From positions 119,610-183,609 of the forward strand of contig NZ_JBJXRK010000004.1 in NCBI RefSeq assembly GCF_046224405.1: a stretch of 64,000 nucleotides of DNA, given 5' to 3'. The position numbers and the translations under genes were made by a program. This DNA is from Gudongella sp046224405. GTDB taxonomy: Bacteria; Bacillota; Clostridia; Tissierellales; Tissierellaceae. Below the pieces are notes generated by a model. The model did no database searches. It worked only from the letters and a program-made list of their open reading frames with translations, and was not told the origin of the DNA. How positions within the stretch are numbered: position 1 is the first letter of the stretch; the number at the start of each line of letters is the position of its first letter. Shown in pieces: positions 32,838 to 41,144 of this stretch.

Positions 32838-32943
32838 TGTGGATAACATTGCCCTATTTATGTGGATAAGTTGACAAGTCTCTGTGGATATTGTGGGCAA
32901 CTCTGTGGAAAACGCAACATAATGGGCTTTATTTTGTGGATTA
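32838..32943 (+). promoter_or_regulatory. DnaA-box cluster 2
   Basis: Six 9-mers in one orientation: perfect TGTGGATAA at 32838 and 32861, single-mismatch TGTGGATAT (32883), TGTGGAAAA (32904) and TGTGGATTA (32935), and two-mismatch TGTGGGCAA (32892). Start-to-start spacings of 23, 22, 21 and 31 bp put most on one helix face. The cluster lies between divergent hpf and the FUSC-type gene, just before the latter's TATAAT (32977-32982). Confidence 0.75.
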
Positions 32944-33008
32944 CCCTCTTGATAATTTTTAAGCATTGGGGTAGAGTATAATGAAGAATATGTTGAAGGA
33001 GAATAGTC

Positions 33009-33890
33009 ATGGTTATCAAGAAATACAAGATAGGAATGCGGACAATAAAAACTGCAATAGCAGTGTCAATAGGACTATTCATTGCCGAAGTATTTAATCT
33101 GCAAAGTCCCCTTTTTGTTGGTATAGGTGCCATACACGCCATGCAGGCAACGGTTTCGGAATCCTTTGAAACCGGCAAGAACCGGATCCTGGGTACTGTC
33201 ATGGGTGGTATTGTTGCTGTCATTTTTGCATTGTACCTTCCCAGAAACCAAATTTTCATGGGCCTTGGAATTATCCTTGTCATCCATATACTTAATCTTG
33301 TTGGGTGGAAAAAAGCTATTTCTCTATCCGCAATAGTATTTATAGCTGTTTCCCTGAACCATGATTTTGAGATAATTCCCTATGCACTCAGCAGGATTCT
33401 GGATACTTTTGTGGGAATAGCCATAGGTGTCCTAGTAAATTACTTTGTGGCTGCACCAAGCAGCAATAAGATGTTTGAAAAGTACGCAGAGAGGATGATC
33501 CATGGAGCCAAGGATTATGCCTATAAGCTTGTCGTTGGACGTCACAAGGTGGACCTTAAGGATTTCAAGTCAGAACTGACCAAGATCGAAAAGATATTTG
33601 AGCTTATTCAAAGTGAAACTAAAATAAATCTTGTTAAGAAAAAGGGTCTACCGGAATCTGAAATTACCCTGAAGATAATATATGACGTTTACAGCGACCT
33701 TTCAGCCCTTCAGATGATGCAGCACATTGCCATCATCAGCCCGGACAATCTTGACCTTCTTGAAAGGCTCTATTCCTTCACTCCCATATGGGAGAAGAAG
33801 GCCATCATCGCTGAAAACGACATAATCTTCAACTATCATCTCCAGAGATTGCTGAAAAACCTTATCTATCTCCTGGACCATGAGAATTAA
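33009..33890 (+). CDS. FUSC/ArAE-type membrane protein (aromatic acid exporter family)
   Basis: The 293 residues have an N-terminal membrane half of about six short hydrophobic segments (residues 10-140) and a soluble helical C-terminal half (150-293). The opening GMRTIKTAIAVSIGLFIAEVF and AIHAMQATVSESFETGKNRILGTVMGG match the YgaE/DUF939-like group of putative aromatic acid exporters. Actual substrates are not known. ATG follows AGGAGAATAGTC. The gene has its own TATAAT (32977-32982) and a terminator, and follows the second DnaA-box cluster. Confidence 0.87.
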   Translation: MVIKKYKIGMRTIKTAIAVSIGLFIAEVFNLQSPLFVGIGAIHAMQATVSESFETGKNRILGTVMGGIVAVIFALYLPRNQIFMGLGIILVIHILNLVGWKKAISLSAIVFIAVSLNHDFEIIPYALSRILDTFVGIAIGVLVNYFVAAPSSNKMFEKYAERMIHGAKDYAYKLVVGRHKVDLKDFKSELTKIEKIFELIQSETKINLVKKKGLPESEITLKIIYDVYSDLSALQMMQHIAIISPDNLDLLERLYSFTPIWEKKAIIAENDIIFNYHLQRLLKNLIYLLDHEN

Positions 33891-33904
33891 TTTGCTTTAA
33901 ATCA

Positions 33905-33926
33905 AAAACCACCTGAAGGTGGTTTT
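33905..33926 (+). terminator. Terminator of the FUSC-type gene
   Basis: A 9-bp stem (AAAACCACC/GGTGGTTTT) with TGAA loop and trailing Ts; it can also serve the convergent M3 peptidase gene. Confidence 0.85.
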
Positions 33927-33943
33927 TTCATTGTTTTCTTCTC

Positions 33944-35638
33944 TTAAATCTCCTTATGTTCAATGTTCTCAAGAAAATTCTTTACAGGCTCCAAGGCGTA
34001 GTGGACGGTTCCGTCCTTAAATGGATCCTTCAATCCTGCCAGACGGACAAGCTCTGTAAATGCCATGCTTCCTCCCGCCTTGCATAGTTCCAGATAATCC
34101 TTCCAGGCCTCTTCCCTATCCTCCAGGCTCCTTCTCCAGAACTGGAATGCACAAACCTGAGCCAGACAATAGTCTATATAGTAGAAGGGGTTTGAGAATA
34201 TGTGTCCCTGTCTCATCCAGTAGCCTCCGCTTTCAAGAAAGTCGTTGCCGCGGTAATCCTTAAATGGTAGGTACTTTCTTTCAAGCTCCCTCCATGTATC
34301 CTTCCTCTCCTTTGGTGTCATACCAGGATTTTCATACACCAGGTGCTGAAACTCGTCCACGGTCACACCATAGGGCAGAAAGCTCACAGCACCATCAAGG
34401 TGACTGTACTTGTACTTGTCCACACCCTCTCCAAAGAAGTTTTCCATCCATGGCCAGGTTAAAAACTCCATGCTCATGGAGTGGATTTCACAGGCTTCAA
34501 GGGTTGGAAACTTGTATTCTGGAAGCTCGTGGTCCATGCTCATATAGGTTTGGAAGGCATGCCCCGCCTCATGGGTAAGCACGTCTATGTCGCCGCTCGT
34601 TCCATTGAAGTTTGAAAAGATAAAGGGTGCATTGTAATCTGGAATTACAGTACAGTAGCCTCCGCTCCTTTTTCCCTCCTTGGATAGAAGGTCCAGAAGG
34701 TCCCGCTGGACCATGAAATTGAAAAATTCTCCTGTTTCCCTTGAAAGCTCATTGTACATTCTAATTCCATTCTGGAGGATCCATTCGGGACCTCCCTTGG
34801 GGTTGGCATTGCCGCTTAAAAACTGAAGTGGTTCATCGTAATAATAAAGCTCATCAAGCCCCAATCGTCTCTTCTGTCTTTCCTTCAACTCCCCTACAAC
34901 AGGGACCACACTCCCTAGAACCTGATTTCTGAAGTTCTCCACCATCCTATGGTCATAATCCGACCTGGACATTCTGTCATAGCCCATCTGTACAAAAGTC
35001 CCATATCCAAGCTTCCTTGCCATTTTGTCCCTGACCTTTACCAGCTGGTCATATATTCCCCCGATCTCCTCCTCCTTCTCCTCAAAGTATGAGGTGTAGG
35101 CCTCATAGGCCCTCTTTCTCATTTCCCTGTCGGGAGATTCCATAAAGGGTCGCAGCTGGCTGAGATTTCTTGTCTTTCCTTCAAATTGGATTGCAGCAGC
35201 TGCCACAAGCTTGTCATACCTTGTGGATAGCTTGTTTTCCATAACAAGATCATCCATAATCTCCTCGCTGAAGGTTTTTATCTGAAGGTGGGCAAGTCTG
35301 AAAAGCTGCTCACCCCACTTTTGTGAAAGCTCCTCCTTGAAAGGAGACTGGACAAGGGCACTGTAAAACTTTGTGACCATATTTGTATACCTTGGGGAGT
35401 TTTCATCCATAAACTCCTGTTCCTTTTCATAGTACTGGTCCCTTGTGTCAATGGAATGCCTTATGCTTACCAGTGTGTACATGGTCTCAAATCGGTTTCT
35501 TATATCTGTTATCCTCTTGATCACCTCACTTTGTTCCTGTGGTCCCTCCGCTAGCTTGAACCTTTCAAGAAGGTTCCCTATCTCCTTTTCCATCCCCTCC
35601 AGGTCAGGTCGTTCATATCTGTAATCTCCAAATTTCAT
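33944..35638 (-). CDS. M3-family oligoendopeptidase (PepF-like)
   Basis: A cytoplasmic zinc endopeptidase that trims oligopeptides. The zinc motif is HEAGHAFQTYMS within GDIDVLTHEAGHAF, with the downstream Glu in LEACEIHSMSMEFLTWP. The 564-aa length agrees with the oligoendopeptidase F group. The ATG follows GGAGGTGCATAG. It is monocistronic and converges on the FUSC-type gene. It fits an organism that feeds on peptides. Confidence 0.94.
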   Translation of the reverse strand: MKFGDYRYERPDLEGMEKEIGNLLERFKLAEGPQEQSEVIKRITDIRNRFETMYTLVSIRHSIDTRDQYYEKEQEFMDENSPRYTNMVTKFYSALVQSPFKEELSQKWGEQLFRLAHLQIKTFSEEIMDDLVMENKLSTRYDKLVAAAAIQFEGKTRNLSQLRPFMESPDREMRKRAYEAYTSYFEEKEEEIGGIYDQLVKVRDKMARKLGYGTFVQMGYDRMSRSDYDHRMVENFRNQVLGSVVPVVGELKERQKRRLGLDELYYYDEPLQFLSGNANPKGGPEWILQNGIRMYNELSRETGEFFNFMVQRDLLDLLSKEGKRSGGYCTVIPDYNAPFIFSNFNGTSGDIDVLTHEAGHAFQTYMSMDHELPEYKFPTLEACEIHSMSMEFLTWPWMENFFGEGVDKYKYSHLDGAVSFLPYGVTVDEFQHLVYENPGMTPKERKDTWRELERKYLPFKDYRGNDFLESGGYWMRQGHIFSNPFYYIDYCLAQVCAFQFWRRSLEDREEAWKDYLELCKAGGSMAFTELVRLAGLKDPFKDGTVHYALEPVKNFLENIEHKEI

Positions 35639-35777
35639 CTATGCACCTCCGTTATTTTTCCTAATTACAATATACCAGAATCCCGGTTGACATTACCAGC
35701 GAATGTTTTCACTTGCCCTAAGGTAAATTGAACATTTCTGTAAATATTTCAGAATTGTTTTGATTTCACCCCCTTTA

Positions 35778-35806
35778 TTGTATATGTGATTCTCTTAGGG
35801 TATAAT
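35778..35806 (+). promoter_or_regulatory. Promoter of the 582-aa gene and S9 peptidase
   Basis: TTGTAT (35778-35783), 17 bp, perfect TATAAT (35801-35806), 28 bp before the ATG. Confidence 0.8.
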
Positions 35807-35833
35807 GTTTTAAGAATTATTAAGGAGGATTTT

Positions 35834-37582
35834 ATGCATACAAAGGAATATGATAGACTTCAGCTCCTTGAAAGCAAGGCGACTGAGAAGCTTATAAAAT
35901 ACATCAACAAGCAGGATGAAATTAAATACATCTACGACAGGATGCTGGGATTGCATCCATTCTTGCAGGAGGAAAGCGCAAAGCTTCCATTTAACATATG
36001 GCTTTGCTGCGATTACAGGGACAAGGAAGGCATGACCTTTGGCGAGAGGCTGATTCTCGAGGATGACTCCCTTTCTGAAGATGAGATTGAAATACTAAGG
36101 GAGAAATCGGCATCATATGTTTCCCTGTTCCAGATCAAGGAATTCCAGGAGCCATACGTTGTTGTATCCGATGTTTTGACCGGGGAGGAGCACAGACTGC
36201 TTGAGCCCCAGGTTTCCTATGTCCTGAAGGAGGGAGACTACCTCCTGTCCAGATTGGGAACGGTTCTTGGGAACAGCAGGATGATTGGCGAGGTGAGCTT
36301 TGTTCCTAAATCTGTTATCCACTCATTTATCAGAATCCTGATTAAGGACTTCAACAAGCTTGACCAGGAAAGGCGGTCAGAAGGCACGAAGATCTATCTG
36401 AAAAATGATGCCCTTAAAATCTATGATCTTTTTTACCAAAGCGCCTACAAATTTTTTGATCCCCAGAACGAGGACCTGATTCCAATTTACCAGGAGCTGG
36501 ATGAATTTGAGGAGTATCTCTCAACAAAGAAAAGCTCTACCCAGATAGAAAAGCATCTGACAAATATGATTGAGCTCTATGAATACTACCTGAGCGAGGA
36601 AGGATACAGCTTCAAGGATCTTGACAAGATTTCGGTGAAGGATATGCTTGGAGACGCCATATACGAGAAATTCATCACATCAGGTCTTGTATTCAACAGC
36701 TATATCAATACCCTCAAGGTTTACTTGAGCTACAAGTCAAGGATTTCAAGCAAGTACAAGGATGCCCATGAGGAAATCCTTCAAATCAGCAAGGAGAGAT
36801 TTCATTATCTGAAGGAAATAATCAGGAGAAACTCCCTGGCACAGGTAGATCCTCTACTTTCCCTGCAGTTAAGGGACCAGGAATCGGAGGATGTTAAAAG
36901 CTACTTGAATGATTTTGACAGATTCCTTCTCTACGTATTTGACTATCCACTTGCTCTTACGGAGAAAAGGCAGCATGTTAAAAAGGCGGACCAGGACAAC
37001 ATAATGGATTTTCTCGAAGGAGATTATCCCCTTTATTTCAGCAGGCCGGGACAGATGAAGACGCCAATAGTTCATTTCTTTTTTCATATGGGGCTTAGAC
37101 TGAAGCTTCTAAAAATAAGAAAAAACATACTTTCTGTTACTGCCAATGCCTCTGAGTACCTTAGCATGTCCAGAGAAGACCAGTACACCCTCCACCTGAG
37201 AGGGTTTTGGAGTCAGGAAACCCTTAAGGTACTACTTCAAGGGGATTCAAGAAGCTCCAAGCAGATGATGAAGCTGCTTCTCAATTTTGTCAAGGATCTT
37301 AAGGAAGGCCCTGTACTCAGCAATTACCTTGCTGATCTGGACGCTTCAGGCGAGGATGACCTGTATTTGTTGGTAAGATACATGACATTTATGGGTATAT
37401 TAACAAATAGGGGCTTTGATAAGCTTGTATCAATGACTTCAACTGGCAGGGTTGTGGCTGCACACCTTGAGGAATGGAGCAAGCCCAGAAAAAATATTGT
37501 CATTAACATTGGCCAATACACTAAAGGCAACAAGGAGGAAGGCTATGGAGAATCTAAAGCGGGAGGACTTGACGAGATTTAA
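35834..37582 (+). CDS. Conserved-looking 582-aa protein of unknown function
   Basis: I do not recognise a named family. The protein is soluble and largely helical, with no signal peptide or membrane segment. Residues about 60-190 form a mixed alpha/beta part (DVLTGEEHRLLEPQVSYVL, GDYLLSRLGTVL), a charged helical stretch follows, and the C-terminus (LLVRYMTFMGILTNRGFDK, STGRVVAAHLEEW) looks like a winged helix. ATG at 35834 has AAGGAGGA upstream. It overlaps the S9 peptidase gene by 38 bp, so the two are coupled and share a promoter. Confidence 0.75.
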   Translation: MHTKEYDRLQLLESKATEKLIKYINKQDEIKYIYDRMLGLHPFLQEESAKLPFNIWLCCDYRDKEGMTFGERLILEDDSLSEDEIEILREKSASYVSLFQIKEFQEPYVVVSDVLTGEEHRLLEPQVSYVLKEGDYLLSRLGTVLGNSRMIGEVSFVPKSVIHSFIRILIKDFNKLDQERRSEGTKIYLKNDALKIYDLFYQSAYKFFDPQNEDLIPIYQELDEFEEYLSTKKSSTQIEKHLTNMIELYEYYLSEEGYSFKDLDKISVKDMLGDAIYEKFITSGLVFNSYINTLKVYLSYKSRISSKYKDAHEEILQISKERFHYLKEIIRRNSLAQVDPLLSLQLRDQESEDVKSYLNDFDRFLLYVFDYPLALTEKRQHVKKADQDNIMDFLEGDYPLYFSRPGQMKTPIVHFFFHMGLRLKLLKIRKNILSVTANASEYLSMSREDQYTLHLRGFWSQETLKVLLQGDSRSSKQMMKLLLNFVKDLKEGPVLSNYLADLDASGEDDLYLLVRYMTFMGILTNRGFDKLVSMTSTGRVVAAHLEEWSKPRKNIVINIGQYTKGNKEEGYGESKAGGLDEI

Positions 37583-39533
37583 ATTCCTCTCAGGCACTGA
37601 AATTTCACCGGACGGAAGAACCTGTGGCTTCGTCTTGCACACTGCGGATGAAGAGGAAAACAAGTACCTATCAAACATCTACCTATGGGACGAGATAGAT
37701 GGCACAAGACAGCTTACTGCTTCTGACTCAGAAGGTTCCTTCATATGGAAGGGAAGGGACAGGATACTTTTCTCCTCCCTCAGGGACAAGAATGACAAGG
37801 AGAAAAAGGACAAGGGATATCCCATCACAAGCTTCTATGAAATCTCCACCAGGGGAGGAGAGGCAAAAAAAGCTTTTCAGGTCTATCTGAACGTTTCAAA
37901 AATAGAGCATATAAGGGACACCAAATACCTTCTATTGGGCTCCTTCGACAGAAGACTGGGTGAAATCCAGGGACTTGATGAGAAAAAGATAGAAGAGAAA
38001 ATTGAAGAGATGAAGAAGGAGAACGAATTCCAGGTCCTGGATGAAATACCCTACTGGTCCGATGGCGGAGACTATACAAACAAAAATAGAACCAGGTGCT
38101 ACATATTTGACAGCAGCACAGAAGGGCTAACCCCCATAACGGATGAGTTCACCAATGTTGAAAGCATTTCCGTGCATCCTTCCAAGGAGAAGGCCTTGCT
38201 TGTGACATCCTCATACACAGACAAGATGAGCTCCTACAATCAGATCTATCAGCTCGACCTTATGAGCGGGAGCTGTGAAAAAATTTCTCCCATATCGGAT
38301 TTCAACTACTACTATGCAGACTATATTGACGATAGGATCATTTTTGCCGGAACAGACATGGCGGAATATGGAGTAAATGAGAATCCCCGTATTTTCGTAA
38401 CAGAGGATGAAGGTCTAACCTATGTCCGAATTGCAGAACCCGACCTATCCCTGTGGAGCTCAGTGAATTCAGACTGCAGGTATGGCTCAGGCAGAGGCTT
38501 CAAGGTTGCTGGCAATCATCTTTACTTCCTTAGTACAAAGGAATACAGCTGTCACCTGTACCGGATCTCCCTGGATGGGCAATTGGAGCAAATATCCACG
38601 GAGGAAGGGTCCGTGGACGACTTCGATGTCATGGATGACACCATATACTTTATTGGCATGAGAGATCTCTACCTTCAGGAACTGTATGGGCTGGATCATC
38701 AGGAGCAGAGATTGACAAGCTTCAACGATTGGGTGGTTCAGGACAGAAAGCTTTCAACCCCCATGGTTCTTTCATTCAACAACGGGGAAACAAGCCTAAC
38801 GGGATGGATTCTTAAGCCTGTTGACTTTGACAAGCACAGAAAATACCCTGCCATCCTTCATATCCATGGAGGACCAAAGACCGTATTTGGTGGGGTATTC
38901 CACCATGAAATGCAGCTTTGGGCGAATCTTGGCTACTTTGTCTTATACATGAATCCAAGGGGTAGTGACGGCTATGGAAATGAATTCTCTGATATTCGCG
39001 GCAAATATGGACTCATGGACTACGAAGACATCATGCTATTTACAGACAAGGTCCTGGAGACCTGTCCGTCCATAGACCGGGAAAACCTGGGTGTGACAGG
39101 AGGCTCATACGGAGGGTACATGACCAACTGGATCATCGGTCACACCAAGAGATTCAAGGCGGCAGTGTCCCAAAGGAGCATTTCAAACTGGTTCTCTTTC
39201 TTTGGAACCTCAGATATAGGATATTATTTTGCAGCTGACCAGGTTGGGGCCACTCCCTGGAAGGACTATTCATCACTTTGGGACAATTCACCCCTTAAGT
39301 ACGCTGACCAGGTTGAGACTCCTACCCTATTCATACATTCAGACAAGGACTATCGCTGCTGGATTCCGGAGGGACTTCAGATGTATACCGCCCTTAAGTA
39401 CCATGGGGTCGATTCAAGGATGGTTGTTTTCAAGAATGAAAGCCATGGACTTTCAAGAGGTGGAAGACCTCAGGGAAGAATTCGCAGACTGAAGGAGATA
39501 ACAGATTGGTTCGATAGGCATTTGGATAAGTAA
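37545..39533 (+). CDS. S9-family peptidase (prolyl oligopeptidase / acylaminoacyl-peptidase type)
   Basis: A serine peptidase with an N-terminal seven-bladed propeller (WD40-like PD40 repeats such as GTEISPDGRTCGFVLHTADEE) and a C-terminal alpha/beta-hydrolase domain. HIHGGPKTVFGG forms the oxyanion region, GGSYGGYMTNW has the nucleophile Ser, HSDKDYRCWIPEG the Asp and NESHGLSRGG the His. About 662 aa is usual for the S9C group. ATG at 37545 follows AAGGAGGAAGGCT and lies inside the end of the upstream unknown gene. It is cytoplasmic: no signal peptide. Confidence 0.94.
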   Translation: MENLKREDLTRFKFLSGTEISPDGRTCGFVLHTADEEENKYLSNIYLWDEIDGTRQLTASDSEGSFIWKGRDRILFSSLRDKNDKEKKDKGYPITSFYEISTRGGEAKKAFQVYLNVSKIEHIRDTKYLLLGSFDRRLGEIQGLDEKKIEEKIEEMKKENEFQVLDEIPYWSDGGDYTNKNRTRCYIFDSSTEGLTPITDEFTNVESISVHPSKEKALLVTSSYTDKMSSYNQIYQLDLMSGSCEKISPISDFNYYYADYIDDRIIFAGTDMAEYGVNENPRIFVTEDEGLTYVRIAEPDLSLWSSVNSDCRYGSGRGFKVAGNHLYFLSTKEYSCHLYRISLDGQLEQISTEEGSVDDFDVMDDTIYFIGMRDLYLQELYGLDHQEQRLTSFNDWVVQDRKLSTPMVLSFNNGETSLTGWILKPVDFDKHRKYPAILHIHGGPKTVFGGVFHHEMQLWANLGYFVLYMNPRGSDGYGNEFSDIRGKYGLMDYEDIMLFTDKVLETCPSIDRENLGVTGGSYGGYMTNWIIGHTKRFKAAVSQRSISNWFSFFGTSDIGYYFAADQVGATPWKDYSSLWDNSPLKYADQVETPTLFIHSDKDYRCWIPEGLQMYTALKYHGVDSRMVVFKNESHGLSRGGRPQGRIRRLKEITDWFDRHLDK

Positions 39534-39560
39534 GGTACAGCTTTCAAGGCAGGTGATTTT

Positions 39561-40490
39561 ATGGAAAACAACATAAAAAAATACATGAAGAAACGTTCTG
39601 TGATTTTCCTGGATCAGCTGGCTTACAGGTTCACTGAGAACAACGTGGTCGGAACAGGGGCACAGCTGACATATTTTCTGATCCTATCCCTGTTTCCATT
39701 TCTTATGGTTCTCCTTAATATAATAAGCTACACTCCCCTGGGCCGTGAGGATGTTATATTGGACCTTATCCAGTACATGCCAACAGACATTCAGGAAATC
39801 ATTCAGACATTCCACGATGATGTAGTGAGTGCAAGCTCACAAAGCTTCTTGTCAATTGCAGCAATTGCTGGACTTTGGACCGCATCTTCCGGTGTCAAGG
39901 CCGTAATAAGGGCCATCAACAAGGCATACGATTACTCCGAGAACAGGTCCTTCCTTAAAATGAAGGGCTTGAGCCTTCTTTTTACAGTGATCCTGATCTT
40001 AATGATTTTGGTTGTCTTCATTTCCCTGGTTGCAGGAAGGCAGATAGGGATTCTGGTTTCAAACTTCCTGGGGATTGAGGATCTGTTTGTTACAATGTGG
40101 AATTACCTTAGATTCATAATACCAATACTTTTTATGATCCTATCATTTGCACTCCTTTACAAGTATAGCCCAAACATCAAGCACAGGCACTCTGTTCCCC
40201 TTAGAACCACCCTGCCTGGCGCTATCTTCACCACAATCAGTTGGATAGTCCTCTCGCTTCTTTTTTCATTCTACGTTTCCAACTTTGGAAACTATGCACT
40301 GACCTACGGAAGCCTTGGAGGGGTTATAGTGCTTCTGGTCTGGCTCTTCATAAGCAGCATAGTCATTGTACTTGGCGGAGAGATCAATGCAACACTGGAG
40401 CTATTGAGGACCAATGGCTACAGAGCACTGGAGGGTAAAAGCGTATTGTTGGGATTCCTCGAAAAAAACAAGGATAATGACACAGCCTAG
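39561..40490 (+). CDS. YihY/BrkB family membrane protein
   Basis: The 309 residues form about six transmembrane segments, with the family motifs FTENNVVGTGAQLTYFLILSL near the start, AGLWTASSGVKAVIRAINKAYD, and LTYGSLGGVIVLLVWLFISSI near the end. Once misnamed RNase BN, the family's role is unknown. ATG follows AGGTGATTTT. It starts 27 bp after the S9 peptidase and is likely in that operon. Its stop codon lies inside a terminator hairpin shared with comF. Confidence 0.92.
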   Translation: MENNIKKYMKKRSVIFLDQLAYRFTENNVVGTGAQLTYFLILSLFPFLMVLLNIISYTPLGREDVILDLIQYMPTDIQEIIQTFHDDVVSASSQSFLSIAAIAGLWTASSGVKAVIRAINKAYDYSENRSFLKMKGLSLLFTVILILMILVVFISLVAGRQIGILVSNFLGIEDLFVTMWNYLRFIIPILFMILSFALLYKYSPNIKHRHSVPLRTTLPGAIFTTISWIVLSLLFSFYVSNFGNYALTYGSLGGVIVLLVWLFISSIVIVLGGEINATLELLRTNGYRALEGKSVLLGFLEKNKDNDTA

Positions 40491-40501
40491 GCTGTGTCAT
40501 T
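40476..40501. terminator. Bidirectional terminator overlapping two stop codons
   Basis: A perfect 12-bp stem (AATGACACAGCC/GGCTGTGTCATT) with a 2-base loop contains the TAG of the plus-strand YihY gene and the TGA of minus-strand comF. Confidence 0.88.
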
Positions 40502-41144
40502 CCATTTTTGTGGAGGTCAGGGTCAGGGCTGTTACACTACCGGCGCCTGCCTTTATTAAAGCCTCGCTGCAGGCCTTAAGGGTGCTTCCCGTTGTGAATA
40601 TGTCATCTATAAGGAGAATCCTCTTGCCCAGGATTCTTTCTCTATTTCTTACCTTGAAGGAGCCCAAAAGGTTTCTTTTTCTCTCATAAGCCGACAGTGT
40701 GTTCTGCTCCCTAGTCCATTTGGACTTCACAAGACAGTCCTTCAGAATTGGTTTGTTGACCTTCATAGCCAGTGGCTTTGCAAGCAGATAGGCTTGATTG
40801 TAGCCCCTTATGGCTTCCTTTCTCCAATGTACGGGCACAGGGATTATAACGTCGTAATCCGCAATATTGTTATTTTCAACCGTCTTTAGCATATAGGAGT
40901 GGAAGGTCCTGTACAGGTAGCTCTTATCCTCGAACTTAAACCTGTGTATTGCATCCTTGGTGAAATTGTTGTAAAAAAGCGACGAATGGCACCTGTTTAT
41001 ATATGGACTGTCAAGCTTAAATTCCATGTGTATCTCCTCTATCCTGGATCTGCATTCCATACACAGGGCATGATCCAGGTTTCTTGATTCGTCTCTGCAA
41101 ATATAGCAGAACTTATCCTTGGGATAAAGCAGCCTGTCAATCAA
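40497..41144 (-). CDS. comF: ComF family phosphoribosyltransferase-like protein
   Basis: ComF proteins take part in handling of transforming DNA in competent bacteria and are otherwise widespread. The 215-aa protein has an N-terminal zinc ribbon (CYICRDE, CMECRSR) and a C-terminal PRPP-binding domain ending with ILLIDDIFTTGSTLKACSEAL. It starts with TTG at 41144, with a G-rich ribosome-binding site, and overlaps the recD2 stop by 8 bp. The recD2-comF pairing suggests a DNA-uptake or repair operon, but no other competence gene is present. Confidence 0.9.
   Translation of the reverse strand: MIDRLLYPKDKFCYICRDESRNLDHALCMECRSRIEEIHMEFKLDSPYINRCHSSLFYNNFTKDAIHRFKFEDKSYLYRTFHSYMLKTVENNNIADYDVIIPVPVHWRKEAIRGYNQAYLLAKPLAMKVNKPILKDCLVKSKWTREQNTLSAYERKRNLLGSFKVRNRERILGKRILLIDDIFTTGSTLKACSEALIKAGAGSVTALTLTSTKME

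Noticed and set aside
32838..32943. Replication origin
   Set aside because: Although rich in DnaA boxes, the region lacks dnaA, dnaN, recF, gyrB or an obvious AT-rich unwinding tract nearby.
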